Assembly (NCBI GenBank): GCA_030427905.1
Contig: JAUICL010000002.1
Coordinates: 620,001-684,000, forward strand
Reading direction: 5' to 3'
From: Bacteroidia bacterium
Lineage (GTDB): Bacteria; Bacteroidota; Bacteroidia; Flavobacteriales_D; Cryomorphaceae
DNA: 64,000 bases
Part shown: piece after piece, positions 34,007 through 42,484 of the stretch
Layout: each line of letters starts with the position of its first letter
Numbering within the stretch: position 1 is the stretch's first letter
Made by a program: the position numbers and the translations under genes
Notes under the pieces: model-generated
Databases searched by the model: none
What the model saw: only the letters and a program-made list of their open reading frames with translations
What the model was told of the DNA's origin: nothing

Positions 34007-34930
34007 ATGAAAACTCGAGTTGTCTTATTCTTGGCCATTCTCACAAGTTTTGGTTGCCGCATCGAAATGGATATCGATAGTACAGAGAGTAAAGGTCTCT
34101 TATCCCTGTCAATTGCACCAAATGACAGGGATGTGATTTTTTCCTTTGATAAGGACAATCAAAGCAAAATATATAAATGTGATATTAATGGTAATAATAT
34201 AAAATTACTAACTGAACCAAAGTCTGGGGAATCGTATGCACATCCGCGCTATTCTCCAAGTGGAAATAAGGTGTTGTTTTTGTCCTTCATCGAGAATATG
34301 AAACGTAGTGCTATTATGGTTATGGACACAGATGGATCAAATAGAATCCAAATCACGGAATATTCTGAATTAATAACAGAAGCTGCCTGGTCTCATGATG
34401 GCAAAAGTATCTTTTTTATTAATGCTGCAGAGACAACAAGCTACTCTCCAATTAACCCCGACGCACCTCATAGGCAAGACATTTATAAAGTTAGTTTGAA
34501 GAATAAAAACATTCATAAAATTACTAGTATAGGGGCCTATTCATTGAGCAACATAGTTGTAGTAAATAGTCAAATTTGGTTCATTAATGGGTTAGAAGGT
34601 CCCTACTTCATCAATACGGATAAGCCGGATGAAATTAACGTAGTTCAATCATTTAAATCTAAAAGTAATTACATTGGTTGTGGTGGCTTCACAATAAAAA
34701 ATGACGATTCATTGTATTTCCTTTCAGGTGGAGCATACCATCTATACGAAATGAACCTAGCAAAAAACAAGGTTGAATTACTGATGCACAACAATTACCA
34801 AATTAGCAATATCCATGTTCTACAAAATTCTCAAAAGGTATTATTCTCTAAGAATATAGAAAAGAACAAATTCTTCATCCTCGATCTAAATAATCGTACT
34901 CAAAAAGAAGTAATTCTCAATTTAGGATGA
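34007..34930 (+). CDS. TolB/WD40-like beta-propeller lipoprotein
   Basis: A 307-residue lipoprotein (LFLAILTSFGCRIEMD). Repeats such as YAHPRYSPSGNKVLFLSFIE, TEAAWSHDGKSIFFINA and the final QNSQKVLFSKNIEKNKFF are TolB-like (WD40-like PD40) blades, together making a propeller. It is AT-rich and lies between REP-like elements. A TolB proper pairs with Pal and tolQRA; none is near, so this is an orphan surface or periplasmic propeller of unknown role. Confidence 0.72.
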   Translation: MKTRVVLFLAILTSFGCRIEMDIDSTESKGLLSLSIAPNDRDVIFSFDKDNQSKIYKCDINGNNIKLLTEPKSGESYAHPRYSPSGNKVLFLSFIENMKRSAIMVMDTDGSNRIQITEYSELITEAAWSHDGKSIFFINAAETTSYSPINPDAPHRQDIYKVSLKNKNIHKITSIGAYSLSNIVVVNSQIWFINGLEGPYFINTDKPDEINVVQSFKSKSNYIGCGGFTIKNDDSLYFLSGGAYHLYEMNLAKNKVELLMHNNYQISNIHVLQNSQKVLFSKNIEKNKFFILDLNNRTQKEVILNLG

Positions 34931-34990
34931 TTTTTATTTCCGCTTTTTAGTGATTGATAGTTTCAACGAGAGACTTGTGTGACCCGATCA

Positions 34991-35009
34991 GCAGCATTTG
35001 TAATGCTGC
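34991..35009. repeat. Palindromic hairpin GCAGCATT-TGT-AATGCTGC
   Basis: A perfect 8-bp stem with a three-base loop between two convergent genes. Its plan resembles the short REP palindromes of Bacteroidota, and it may also terminate transcription from both sides. Only one copy was noticed. Confidence 0.5.
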
Positions 35010-35028
35010 GGAACCTACAACACTCCCT

Positions 35029-37194
35029 CTACTCCACTTTCACAAACCGACTAGATGAAGTATTAATCCCATCGCTTAGCTGAAGGATATAAACGCCATT
35101 GACCAGGCCTTCCACTTGAAGCGTTACCAATTCGGTGCTTTGGATATTCTCTTCGAGAACTTTTCTTCCCGTCAAATCGAAGACTTCCAACCTATTTGGT
35201 TTAAACTCAGAATTCCATTTGACGATTAGTTCATCAGAAACGGGGTTCGGATAGATGTGAGCATAAACTTTTACAGCTCCCGCAGAGAGCGGCTCTACGT
35301 ATTCTGTTACCACCGTGTTGGTGATGATAGGAGCGTTAAAGTCGAAATAGATATAGGCCGTATTTTCAACAGTCTGCCACAGTGAGAACGATGGATTTGG
35401 CTTAATCTCATAACGCACAAAACCCTGGCTACCTTCTAAATCCGTGGTGCTATCTGGCAAGAAGATATTATCGAAATCAAGAGTCAGGACGTTCCCTTCC
35501 AGAATGGCTTCCATATTGTGCGAAGCGGAAAGGATGTTTAGGCTACTCAAATCGAGATTGGCATCAAGCGTATCGACGATCACTACGCGCTCTGCATAGT
35601 ATGTTCCCGTATTTTGAAAGCGAACTGTGTATTTCAACGGACTTTCACTGGCCATAAAGTCAGCTTCAATTTCAGTCGCACTCACTTGTTTGTCGTTCGG
35701 ATCGTAAGATCCTACTACTTCCACTTCAGATGTAAAGGAGTTGTCTTCAGGAGTGATATCATCATCAACTGGAGCGATACTGGCTGTGGCTTCCAAAATA
35801 GTCCCAAGGCTTACGGTATCATCCAAAAGAATCTCGACATCAAACTCGATAATCTCAAAAGGACAGACTTCATCAATTGTGAGCGTTCCGCTTGTCCCAT
35901 CAATGACTACATCAGGGTTGTTGGAGTCGGTCACACTCACGTATTCAGGAAACTCAAAACCGATCGTCACACCTTCCTGACAGGTAGTCCCTAGGTTTTG
36001 CGCATGAATCAAATATGTGGCAGGGAAACCAGGGCGATTCGGCTCCAAGGAAAAAATATCGATAAAAAGATCGTCTACATCCTCTTCGCTAGACACAATT
36101 ATGTCCAATCCATTGAGGACATCTCCTTCTTGCACGGCAATAGGAATTGGGTATGCTTCATAGTAATTAGGGATATTCTGAAGGGATAATTCTCCTTCAC
36201 CTATTGAAGAACAGGTGTAATAATGACCCGAGCTAAAGCCAAAGAACGTAGAGCCCGAGATAGAATTTGAGATCAATGGGTAGGGAACCGTATAATCATC
36301 ACTATCTAAGGTTTCGTTTTCATTTAAATCAACGAAAACTGCTCCACTTATGGATGATTCACAGAAAGTTCCATTTACACTCAAAGCTACGCCGAAAAGC
36401 ACCCCGTCATCTGATGGAATATTATCTGTGATAGAAAGTGTCCAATCACCTGCAATTGGCTCACCAGATAGTACAGAAAGAGTTTCAAACGGAACAAATA
36501 AACCTCGTGGACCGTTGTTAGAAAGTGGCACTTCAAAAACCTCTTGGGCTAAATCTGAGAAAACAACACTAAATCCTCGGCTTCCAACTAAACTATTTGG
36601 ATATTCAAGCAAAGTAAGCTCGGTGCCATTAGGATGTTCTAGAGTGATGGATAAGTCTCCATTGTACGTATGTCCAATATCCAGAAACACCGCCAAAGAT
36701 TCTATAACTTGACCATCATCCGGTATAGTGAAGATCGTTTCGTAAGAGACTTCAATACCATCAGGTAAGGGTTCAAACGGCATTATGACATCAGAAACTG
36801 TAGTTCCTGGGTCATTTAAAATGGAATGAGAACTTAAATAAAACTTCGCACTATCAGAATAAACGCCCGGTTCGCACTCAAGCTTGAGTAATGCCGTAAA
36901 GTAAATTTGAGAATAGTCATAAAATATTCCACATTCCGTAATATCAACTGAAATCTCATTAGAACCCGCACTGGCGTCTCCTGTATAAGTATGGTCAGAG
37001 ATAAGGGGAAAGTCACCTTGCCCATAATCAACCCGAACTTCCAGCGCATATGGCGCATCGATCGTCGAATCAAAACTCACTGAAAAAGTCGTGTCGCTGG
37101 TACTAACCCAATCGGTGACCACGGGGGCCTCACACTGGCTGTAGACACATGAACTAATTGAAAGAAATCCAAGGAGAAAGGCTAATCGTCTCAT
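35029..37194 (-). CDS. Large T9SS-secreted protein with P-domain
   Basis: A 721-residue protein with a signal peptide (LAFLLGFLSISSCVYSQ). Order: an N-terminal beta domain; at about residues 145-275 a proprotein-convertase P-domain-like sandwich (IGHTYNGDLSITLEHPNGTE ... GEPIAGDWTLSITDNIPSDD); an SdrD-like segment (AVFVDLNENETLDSDD); DUF11/DUF7619-type repeats (LKYTVRFQNTGTYYAERVVI); and the T9SS type A sorting domain (AHIYPNPVSDELIVKWN ... NGVYILQLSDG). No catalytic domain is visible; adhesion or structural function is likely. Confidence 0.87.
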   Translation of the reverse strand: MRRLAFLLGFLSISSCVYSQCEAPVVTDWVSTSDTTFSVSFDSTIDAPYALEVRVDYGQGDFPLISDHTYTGDASAGSNEISVDITECGIFYDYSQIYFTALLKLECEPGVYSDSAKFYLSSHSILNDPGTTVSDVIMPFEPLPDGIEVSYETIFTIPDDGQVIESLAVFLDIGHTYNGDLSITLEHPNGTELTLLEYPNSLVGSRGFSVVFSDLAQEVFEVPLSNNGPRGLFVPFETLSVLSGEPIAGDWTLSITDNIPSDDGVLFGVALSVNGTFCESSISGAVFVDLNENETLDSDDYTVPYPLISNSISGSTFFGFSSGHYYTCSSIGEGELSLQNIPNYYEAYPIPIAVQEGDVLNGLDIIVSSEEDVDDLFIDIFSLEPNRPGFPATYLIHAQNLGTTCQEGVTIGFEFPEYVSVTDSNNPDVVIDGTSGTLTIDEVCPFEIIEFDVEILLDDTVSLGTILEATASIAPVDDDITPEDNSFTSEVEVVGSYDPNDKQVSATEIEADFMASESPLKYTVRFQNTGTYYAERVVIVDTLDANLDLSSLNILSASHNMEAILEGNVLTLDFDNIFLPDSTTDLEGSQGFVRYEIKPNPSFSLWQTVENTAYIYFDFNAPIITNTVVTEYVEPLSAGAVKVYAHIYPNPVSDELIVKWNSEFKPNRLEVFDLTGRKVLEENIQSTELVTLQVEGLVNGVYILQLSDGINTSSSRFVKVE

Positions 37195-37273
37195 GTTTAA
37201 TTGGTTTGGTGAGCTTTAAATATAAGAATTCTCCGAATTTGTTGATTTTGGGAAAATCGTATTGAGCTTTGCT

Positions 37274-37361
37274 GCTCCAAGGGGTTTGCAACCCCGTGTA
37301 TATTTTACAAATGTGAAAACGTGGAATTAATTGCGCGCGGTTGCAAACCACGCGGAGCTCA
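37274..37361. repeat. REP-like palindromic element, copy 2
   Basis: 88 bp nearly identical to copy 1 (one base shorter), same GCTCC/GGAGC bounds and inner palindromes GGGGTTTGCAACCCC and GCGCGGTTGCAAACC. Lies between the T9SS gene and the gene ending at 37387. Confidence 0.75.
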
Positions 37362-37386
37362 TGTAGCGTTAATGCATCCGTATCAT

Positions 37387-37824
37387 TCAATCTCTCTCCT
37401 TTTTACACCTTCTGACCACTTTTTTGAAGAAGAAGTACTGAGACAGGTAAAGTGCAATGGTAAGGAAGGTTAGTATGACCAAAGCGGCCATAAAGATCAC
37501 CAAGCTTTTTGCTCCAAGGGAAATCAGAACGAGTATGGCCGGGACCAGATAAAAAATGGGACTAGCGCAAACTCGGTAATGTAGCCTATTGGACTCTTGC
37601 CAGAACTTCCCATTGCTCACTAATGAAAATCGTTGACCAGCCATAAAGTTAAAAGGCGCTGAAGTTTCAAATTCGAGCTCGGAATCAGAGCCGGAATTGA
37701 TCAATTCAACGTTTTCCCATTCGAGTAAATCATTCGCAGTGGCACGCCAATTGGAAGTTTCAAGGTTTTGTCGATATGTAAAGCAGATGCCCAGCGATCG
37801 CGTATTACGAAATAAAACTTTCAC
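37387..37824 (-). CDS. Hypothetical membrane protein, two TM
   Basis: A 145-residue protein: soluble beta-rich N-terminal part (about 1-85) and two adjacent membrane segments (PIFYLVPAILVLISLGA and VIFMAALVILTFLTIALYL), ending with a basic tail KKVVRRCKKERD. No family recognised. Its start lies 20 bp inside the CPBP gene, so it is probably the last gene of the 39285-37387 unit. Confidence 0.6.
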   Translation of the reverse strand: MKVLFRNTRSLGICFTYRQNLETSNWRATANDLLEWENVELINSGSDSELEFETSAPFNFMAGQRFSLVSNGKFWQESNRLHYRVCASPIFYLVPAILVLISLGAKSLVIFMAALVILTFLTIALYLSQYFFFKKVVRRCKKERD

Positions 37825-38602
37825 TTAAAACCATAACCACATGAGCCATGAAATGTGCAATCATTGCGGCTTCGAGTCCCCGCTTCCAATACAGCCAACC
37901 GAATACAATTCCGCCTACAGAATTTCCAATCAAAACATAGAGCAGCAAGCTCGTGGTGGGTTGGTCAACCAAAGAAAAAACTACAGGAAAGTGCCCTAAA
38001 GCAAATAAAAGAGCCGATGTCAAAATTCCGATCCAGACTATTGGTATCGTGAGTCCGCGAACGGCTTTGCTTCCGATCCAGATGATGACAGTCATCATTC
38101 CAAATCGCATCATGATCTCTTCTACAATGCCGCCATAGAGAAATCGAGCGGCAAGAGTAAGCTCCATATTCTCCTGGGCTTCGAGAAAGGCTTCGGGCAT
38201 ATACGGCGTGGAGATGACCGTGATTAAAACGAGTAAAATGCCAGCGATAAGACCGCCGACTACCCCACCCTTCAGCATGCTTGCAATTTCTATCTTGGAT
38301 TGGCCATAAACCAATCGCTCAATGATTGGCAGCGATAGCCCCACTCTGTGGTAAAGCGGTGTGCCTACCAACACAGCTAATCCCATCAGGATCGTTGGAT
38401 TAACCAAGGTGAGAATCTTAATCTGTGTCGGGGAAAACATCTGATTGAGCATTTCCATTTGCTCTTCGGGAATTGGAATATCGACGGTAAGCATGGAGAG
38501 CACTCCAACCACCCCTAGAAGAAAAACGATTAAACCGACGATCCATCGACGCTTTCGCATTCGCGGCTCAGATTGAATATTGGACGAATTCATTTCTGTC
38601 AT
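37805..38602 (-). CDS. CPBP-family intramembrane metalloprotease
   Basis: A 265-residue multi-pass protein. Conserved CPBP/Abi (CAAX protease-like) motifs are GIVEEIMMRFGMM (EExxxR), LLFALGHFPVV (FxxxH) and IAHFMAHVVM (HxxxH-like), all placed in membrane helices. Related proteins cleave prenylated or membrane substrates, or act in peptide immunity; the substrate is unknown. It overlaps both neighbours and so is co-transcribed with the SDR-like gene upstream. Confidence 0.86.
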   Translation of the reverse strand: MTEMNSSNIQSEPRMRKRRWIVGLIVFLLGVVGVLSMLTVDIPIPEEQMEMLNQMFSPTQIKILTLVNPTILMGLAVLVGTPLYHRVGLSLPIIERLVYGQSKIEIASMLKGGVVGGLIAGILLVLITVISTPYMPEAFLEAQENMELTLAARFLYGGIVEEIMMRFGMMTVIIWIGSKAVRGLTIPIVWIGILTSALLFALGHFPVVFSLVDQPTTSLLLYVLIGNSVGGIVFGWLYWKRGLEAAMIAHFMAHVVMVLSESFIS

Positions 38603-39285
38603 TTTTTCGACAGGCGATCCAACTCTTCAATCTCCTTGGTGTGCAGCACGTGCTTGTCGTAATTCCTGCCAACAAGATAAATCATTGCGCGTCCAATTCG
38701 ACCTGTTGTGGTCAAATACTTTGGAAACAAGGCTTTCAACACGGGATATAGCACCTTTAGCAAGGGCATGAAGGTATTGTAAAGCGGTGTTTTAGATTTA
38801 ATGCCGCGCTCAGGGTAAATACCCGCAGGACGAAACATATAGGCATGACCAAAGTCCATCGCGAGCAACTCGTTTTCCGTTTTCCCTTTCACACGTGCCC
38901 ACATCACTTTTCCTTTCTCTGAACTATCGGTGCCATCACCAGAAACGTAGATAAATGTGCTGCCAGGGTTTTGAGCCAAAAACGCTCTCGCTATGACCAT
39001 AGTCAAATCGTAAGTGATCTTTGCATAGTCTTCTTCCTTCATCCGAAACGATGAGATTCCCAAACAGAAAAAGCATGCATCATAGCCTTTCAAGGCTTCG
39101 GTATAAGACGAAGTATTCATCAAATCCTTCGACAAACACTCCTTTAGTTTAGGGTGTGTCATACCAAGCGGACTCCGCCCCAGACAAAGGACTTCTTCGA
39201 TATTTGGATCGTCGAGACATTCGTACAACACCCCTTTCCCGACCATTCCGGTTCCACCAGTTATGACGACTTTTTTCTTGTCCAT
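38599..39285 (-). CDS. NAD(P)-binding epimerase-like protein (HTATIP2-like)
   Basis: A 228-residue atypical short-chain dehydrogenase. KKVVITGGTGMVGKGVLYEC is the GxxGxxG nucleotide motif, followed by EEVLCLGRSPLG and DACFFCLGISSF. The family of HTATIP2/CC3-like oxidoreductases shares this pattern. Substrate is unknown. Its stop overlaps the CPBP start by 4 bp (ATGA). Confidence 0.85.
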   Translation of the reverse strand: MDKKKVVITGGTGMVGKGVLYECLDDPNIEEVLCLGRSPLGMTHPKLKECLSKDLMNTSSYTEALKGYDACFFCLGISSFRMKEEDYAKITYDLTMVIARAFLAQNPGSTFIYVSGDGTDSSEKGKVMWARVKGKTENELLAMDFGHAYMFRPAGIYPERGIKSKTPLYNTFMPLLKVLYPVLKALFPKYLTTTGRIGRAMIYLVGRNYDKHVLHTKEIEELDRLSKK

Positions 39286-39300
39286 CCGTTTAGCTCTTCT

Positions 39301-40449
39301 TTAGTGATTAATGTAAAACTTATCGTGTTTCAATTCGATCTCCTCCCCACCAATCACCTGATTAATAAAATCGTGGATTAGCTCAATATGACTGATGTAT
39401 AGGTCGATTTGGTCTTGCATCAACACATAATCGGGTTGTGGGAATATATTGTGGTACTTCGCTCGCATAAGAAATGCCGAAGTATAGCTTTCATGCGTGA
39501 AATACGACTTGGTAGAAACGGAGATAACCTGCTCCGAAGCACTGGAAAAGAATTCGAAGGGTTCATCCTTTTCAGCTCCAGCCATGACCAAAATGGGCAT
39601 ATGATAGGCTTTAGGGTTCGTCACCAGATCTTCATAAACATGGGGCCAGTACTCCTGAATAATCTCGCGATCGTCCTTGTATTCAATCGTAGTTTCCAGG
39701 GAAACAAACCCAGCCACATCATCCCGGTCGTGGAGATACATCCACCCTTCTTGAGCGCCCCAACTATGACCAATATAGAAAATGGGATTTTTGGGATTTA
39801 GTTCCTTTGAAAAGGAAGTGAGTCGGTTGACAATTGCTGGATCATTTCTTATTCCTTCGGTCAATCCATATGGTTGACCTACATGCGGCCACTCAAAATT
39901 GGAAGCGATAAAAGTAAAACCGTGCGATGCAAAATAGGCCGCCATCGCTGCATTTTCGGTTGGCGATCCCTGGCTACCGTGATGGTAGATGATTGTTGGG
40001 CCAGGAATATGAGTCTCAAGCTGCGATTGGAGTGCATTTACCTTCGTCCCTGAAATGGCATTAAAAACATCTTGTGGAGTATCATCGCCGTAATCGATGG
40101 CATCGTAGTTTTCAGCTTCTTCCTTGATGTTGTAGTCAATAAAATAAGAATCGCGCACCGATTTGTATTCGTTATACAATTCGTCCAAGGCTTCTGGTGG
40201 ATTCACTTCCAAATCTCCAAAAGTCAGCTCCAAACCTGATGTTTGGGTCGGAAACCAAATGGAGACGAACAAAGGGCTATCTCCTTTATAACTTGGCTCA
40301 TCGAATTGAATACTCTGCTGGAATAACACCGTATCCGCATAGCCGACTTTTTCAGGGCCGTAATCCAGCATTTCAAACACATCGGCTTGCGCTGTGCCAA
40401 GCGTTGGTGCTAATGCCAAGAGCGCCAGAAGAAAACTTCTTAAATCCAT
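39301..40449 (-). CDS. Secreted alpha/beta hydrolase
   Basis: A 382-residue protein with a signal peptide (FLLALLALAPTLGTAQA). GHSWGAQEGWMY is the nucleophile elbow (G-x-S-x-G), HHGSQGSPTENAAMAAYFAS carries the oxyanion region, and DKDEPFEF-like acidic and C-terminal His segments (NKYHNIFPQPDY) follow. PAF-acetylhydrolase or dienelactone-hydrolase-like esterases look similar. Substrate unknown. REP-like DNA lies upstream of its start. Confidence 0.83.
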   Translation of the reverse strand: MDLRSFLLALLALAPTLGTAQADVFEMLDYGPEKVGYADTVLFQQSIQFDEPSYKGDSPLFVSIWFPTQTSGLELTFGDLEVNPPEALDELYNEYKSVRDSYFIDYNIKEEAENYDAIDYGDDTPQDVFNAISGTKVNALQSQLETHIPGPTIIYHHGSQGSPTENAAMAAYFASHGFTFIASNFEWPHVGQPYGLTEGIRNDPAIVNRLTSFSKELNPKNPIFYIGHSWGAQEGWMYLHDRDDVAGFVSLETTIEYKDDREIIQEYWPHVYEDLVTNPKAYHMPILVMAGAEKDEPFEFFSSASEQVISVSTKSYFTHESYTSAFLMRAKYHNIFPQPDYVLMQDQIDLYISHIELIHDFINQVIGGEEIELKHDKFYINH

Positions 40450-40509
40450 TCCACTAACCTAGTCATTCCATTCAGAATTTCAATTGATTAATTGTTAGAC
40501 TAACTGATT

Positions 40510-40577
40510 CAAGGAGTTTTCAGCACCGTGCATTTTTTCGAACATGCATTCCGCGGGGTTACAAACCCGCGCGGTGC
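40510..40577. repeat. REP-like palindromic element, diverged copy 3
   Basis: CAAGGAGTTTTCAGCACCGTGC at the left aligns to CAAGGGGTTTGCAACCCCGTGT of copies 1 and 2, and the right arm GCGGGGTTACAAACCCGCGC is again palindromic; GCACCG and CGGTGC bound it. It is shorter and diverged. Confidence 0.6.
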
Positions 40578-40631
40578 GATAAAAACCTACCTATGGCCAG
40601 CTAGTTTAAAACAGGCAGCTCATAAAACAAA

Positions 40632-40660
40632 AACAGAGATGCCTTCACGACATCTCTGTT
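40632..40660 (-). terminator. Terminator of the nrdBA operon
   Basis: A perfect 10-bp stem AACAGAGATG/CATCTCTGTT with a 9-base loop lies 28 bp beyond the nrdA stop. On the minus strand it is followed by a U-rich tract (plus-strand ATAAAACAAAA), an intrinsic terminator. Confidence 0.75.
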
Positions 40661-40687
40661 CAAATATTCGATTAATTGTTCTAGCTA

Positions 40688-42481
40688 TTAGCCTTCACAA
40701 CGCACACATTCTTTCTTTTGCTTGAACTGCTGTGCTGCGTTCATGCTGTGCTGGTAGTACAGTGACTTCAGACCCAACTTCCACGCTGTAACGTGAATTT
40801 TGTTGATGTCTTTTGTTGGCATATCTGGGTGAACGATGATGTTCAATGATTGGCCCTGGTCGATGTACTCTTGTCTGTTGGCAGCTTGATAGATAATGTC
40901 CATCTGATCGATTTCAGAGTATGTTCTGAATACCGCTTTTTCTTCATCTGTCAAGAAGTCTAGGTGCTGAACTGATCCATCGTGTTTGAGGATATCACGC
41001 CAAACTTCAGGTGTATCTTGACCTTTCTCTTGAAGTAATTCCTGAAGGAATTGGTTCTTGATCGTGGTCTTGATCTTGGCAATATCCTTCACGTAAATAT
41101 TCGACCAAATTGGCTCTATACCTTGTGAAACCTGACCAAGAATAAAGGCCGAAGATGTTGTTGGCGCTACAGCGTTTAGCGTCGTATTTCTTCTTCCGTA
41201 TCCCTTCAATACTTCTGGCTCTCCAAATCTCTCAGCTAGTTGCTCTGAAGCTTTGTAAGAACGTTGCTTGATGGTTTTGAAGATCTCTGTATTCAGGTTG
41301 TAAGCTTCCTGGCTATCAAATGCCAATCGCTTAGACTGAAGAAGCGAGTGCCATCCCAAAACGCCCATACCAAGCGCTCTGTGCTCTTTGGCAAAGTTGT
41401 ACGCCTTCTCCATGAACATAAACGTTTGACGGTCTTCGAGATCGTCAGAGTCGCGGTAAGCTTCAAGCTTTTCTAGGAACTCAGTGATCAAGGAATCAAG
41501 GAAGTGAACCATCGTTTCAACGGCATCTGTATCCTTCCACTCATCGTACTTGTACAAGTTGATACTCGAAAGAACGCATACAAATGACCACTTGTCATTT
41601 GACGGAAGCATGATCTCCGTACACAAGTTACTTGCGTAGATCGGCAAGTTTTTGTCTTGGTATACGTCGGCTGCGTTGTTGTTGGCATTGTCAGTGAAGA
41701 AGATGTATGGGTATCCCATTTCACCTCGACTCTGAAGCACGCGAGCCCAAATGGTTCTTTTCTCAGCATCTCCATCGATCATCTCCTGCATCCACGCATT
41801 CGAAACAGTCACACCGTGAGTCAGCTCTTGAATTGGGTTTCCTTCAGTTCCGATCTCAAGGAATTCTTTGATGTCTGGGTGATCAATTGGAAGGTAAGGT
41901 GAAAAACGACCACGACGTACAGATCCTTGGCTCACGACATCAACCATAGATTCAAACAGGCGCATAATGTGAACAGCTCCAGAAGCTTCTCCATTATTCT
42001 TGATAGGCGCTCCGCGGTGTCTGATCTTTCCGAAGTACCCCGATGTACCACCACCGAGCTTCGACATCATACCAACTTCAGACTGCGTGTAAAGGATGTT
42101 TCCAATATCGTCGCTGATATGAGAACCAAAACAACTAATCGGAAGTCCTCTCTCTTTACCAAAGTTTGACCATACCGGTGAAGCTAGAGAATAGAACCCT
42201 CTGGACATATATCCATAGAATTTCTCAGCAAAACCGTCTATCCCTAGTATCTTTTCTGCTCGATTTGCAATTTCTGCAATCCGTTCTTCGGCTGTTACAC
42301 CATTCGAAAGGTATCCGGCGTCCAAGAATTGTCTACTCTCCGCATTCAGCCATTCAAACCCTTTTTCTTCTTGGTTTTGAATGCTCTCGAGTGCTTTTTT
42401 TCTAGCATCGATTAGTTCATCTGTGCTAGTTTTTACTTCCTGATTTGATATTACTCCGTCTAAGTTGTTTTGAAATGTCAT
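40688..42481 (-). CDS. nrdA: Ribonucleotide reductase class I alpha subunit, without ATP-cone
   Basis: A 597-residue catalytic subunit, about 160 shorter than E. coli NrdA because no ATP-cone is at the N-terminus. Active-site residues are visible: ISCFGSHIS (redox Cys), ASNLCTEIMLPSN (N-x-C-x-E with thiyl Cys), FVCVLSSINL (partner Cys), LKSLYYQHSMN (radical-transfer Tyr pair) and the C-terminal redox tail CVRCEG. It reduces ribonucleotides to deoxyribonucleotides. It follows nrdB after three bases. Confidence 0.93.
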   Translation of the reverse strand: MTFQNNLDGVISNQEVKTSTDELIDARKKALESIQNQEEKGFEWLNAESRQFLDAGYLSNGVTAEERIAEIANRAEKILGIDGFAEKFYGYMSRGFYSLASPVWSNFGKERGLPISCFGSHISDDIGNILYTQSEVGMMSKLGGGTSGYFGKIRHRGAPIKNNGEASGAVHIMRLFESMVDVVSQGSVRRGRFSPYLPIDHPDIKEFLEIGTEGNPIQELTHGVTVSNAWMQEMIDGDAEKRTIWARVLQSRGEMGYPYIFFTDNANNNAADVYQDKNLPIYASNLCTEIMLPSNDKWSFVCVLSSINLYKYDEWKDTDAVETMVHFLDSLITEFLEKLEAYRDSDDLEDRQTFMFMEKAYNFAKEHRALGMGVLGWHSLLQSKRLAFDSQEAYNLNTEIFKTIKQRSYKASEQLAERFGEPEVLKGYGRRNTTLNAVAPTTSSAFILGQVSQGIEPIWSNIYVKDIAKIKTTIKNQFLQELLQEKGQDTPEVWRDILKHDGSVQHLDFLTDEEKAVFRTYSEIDQMDIIYQAANRQEYIDQGQSLNIIVHPDMPTKDINKIHVTAWKLGLKSLYYQHSMNAAQQFKQKKECVRCEG

Positions 42482-42484
42482 TGT

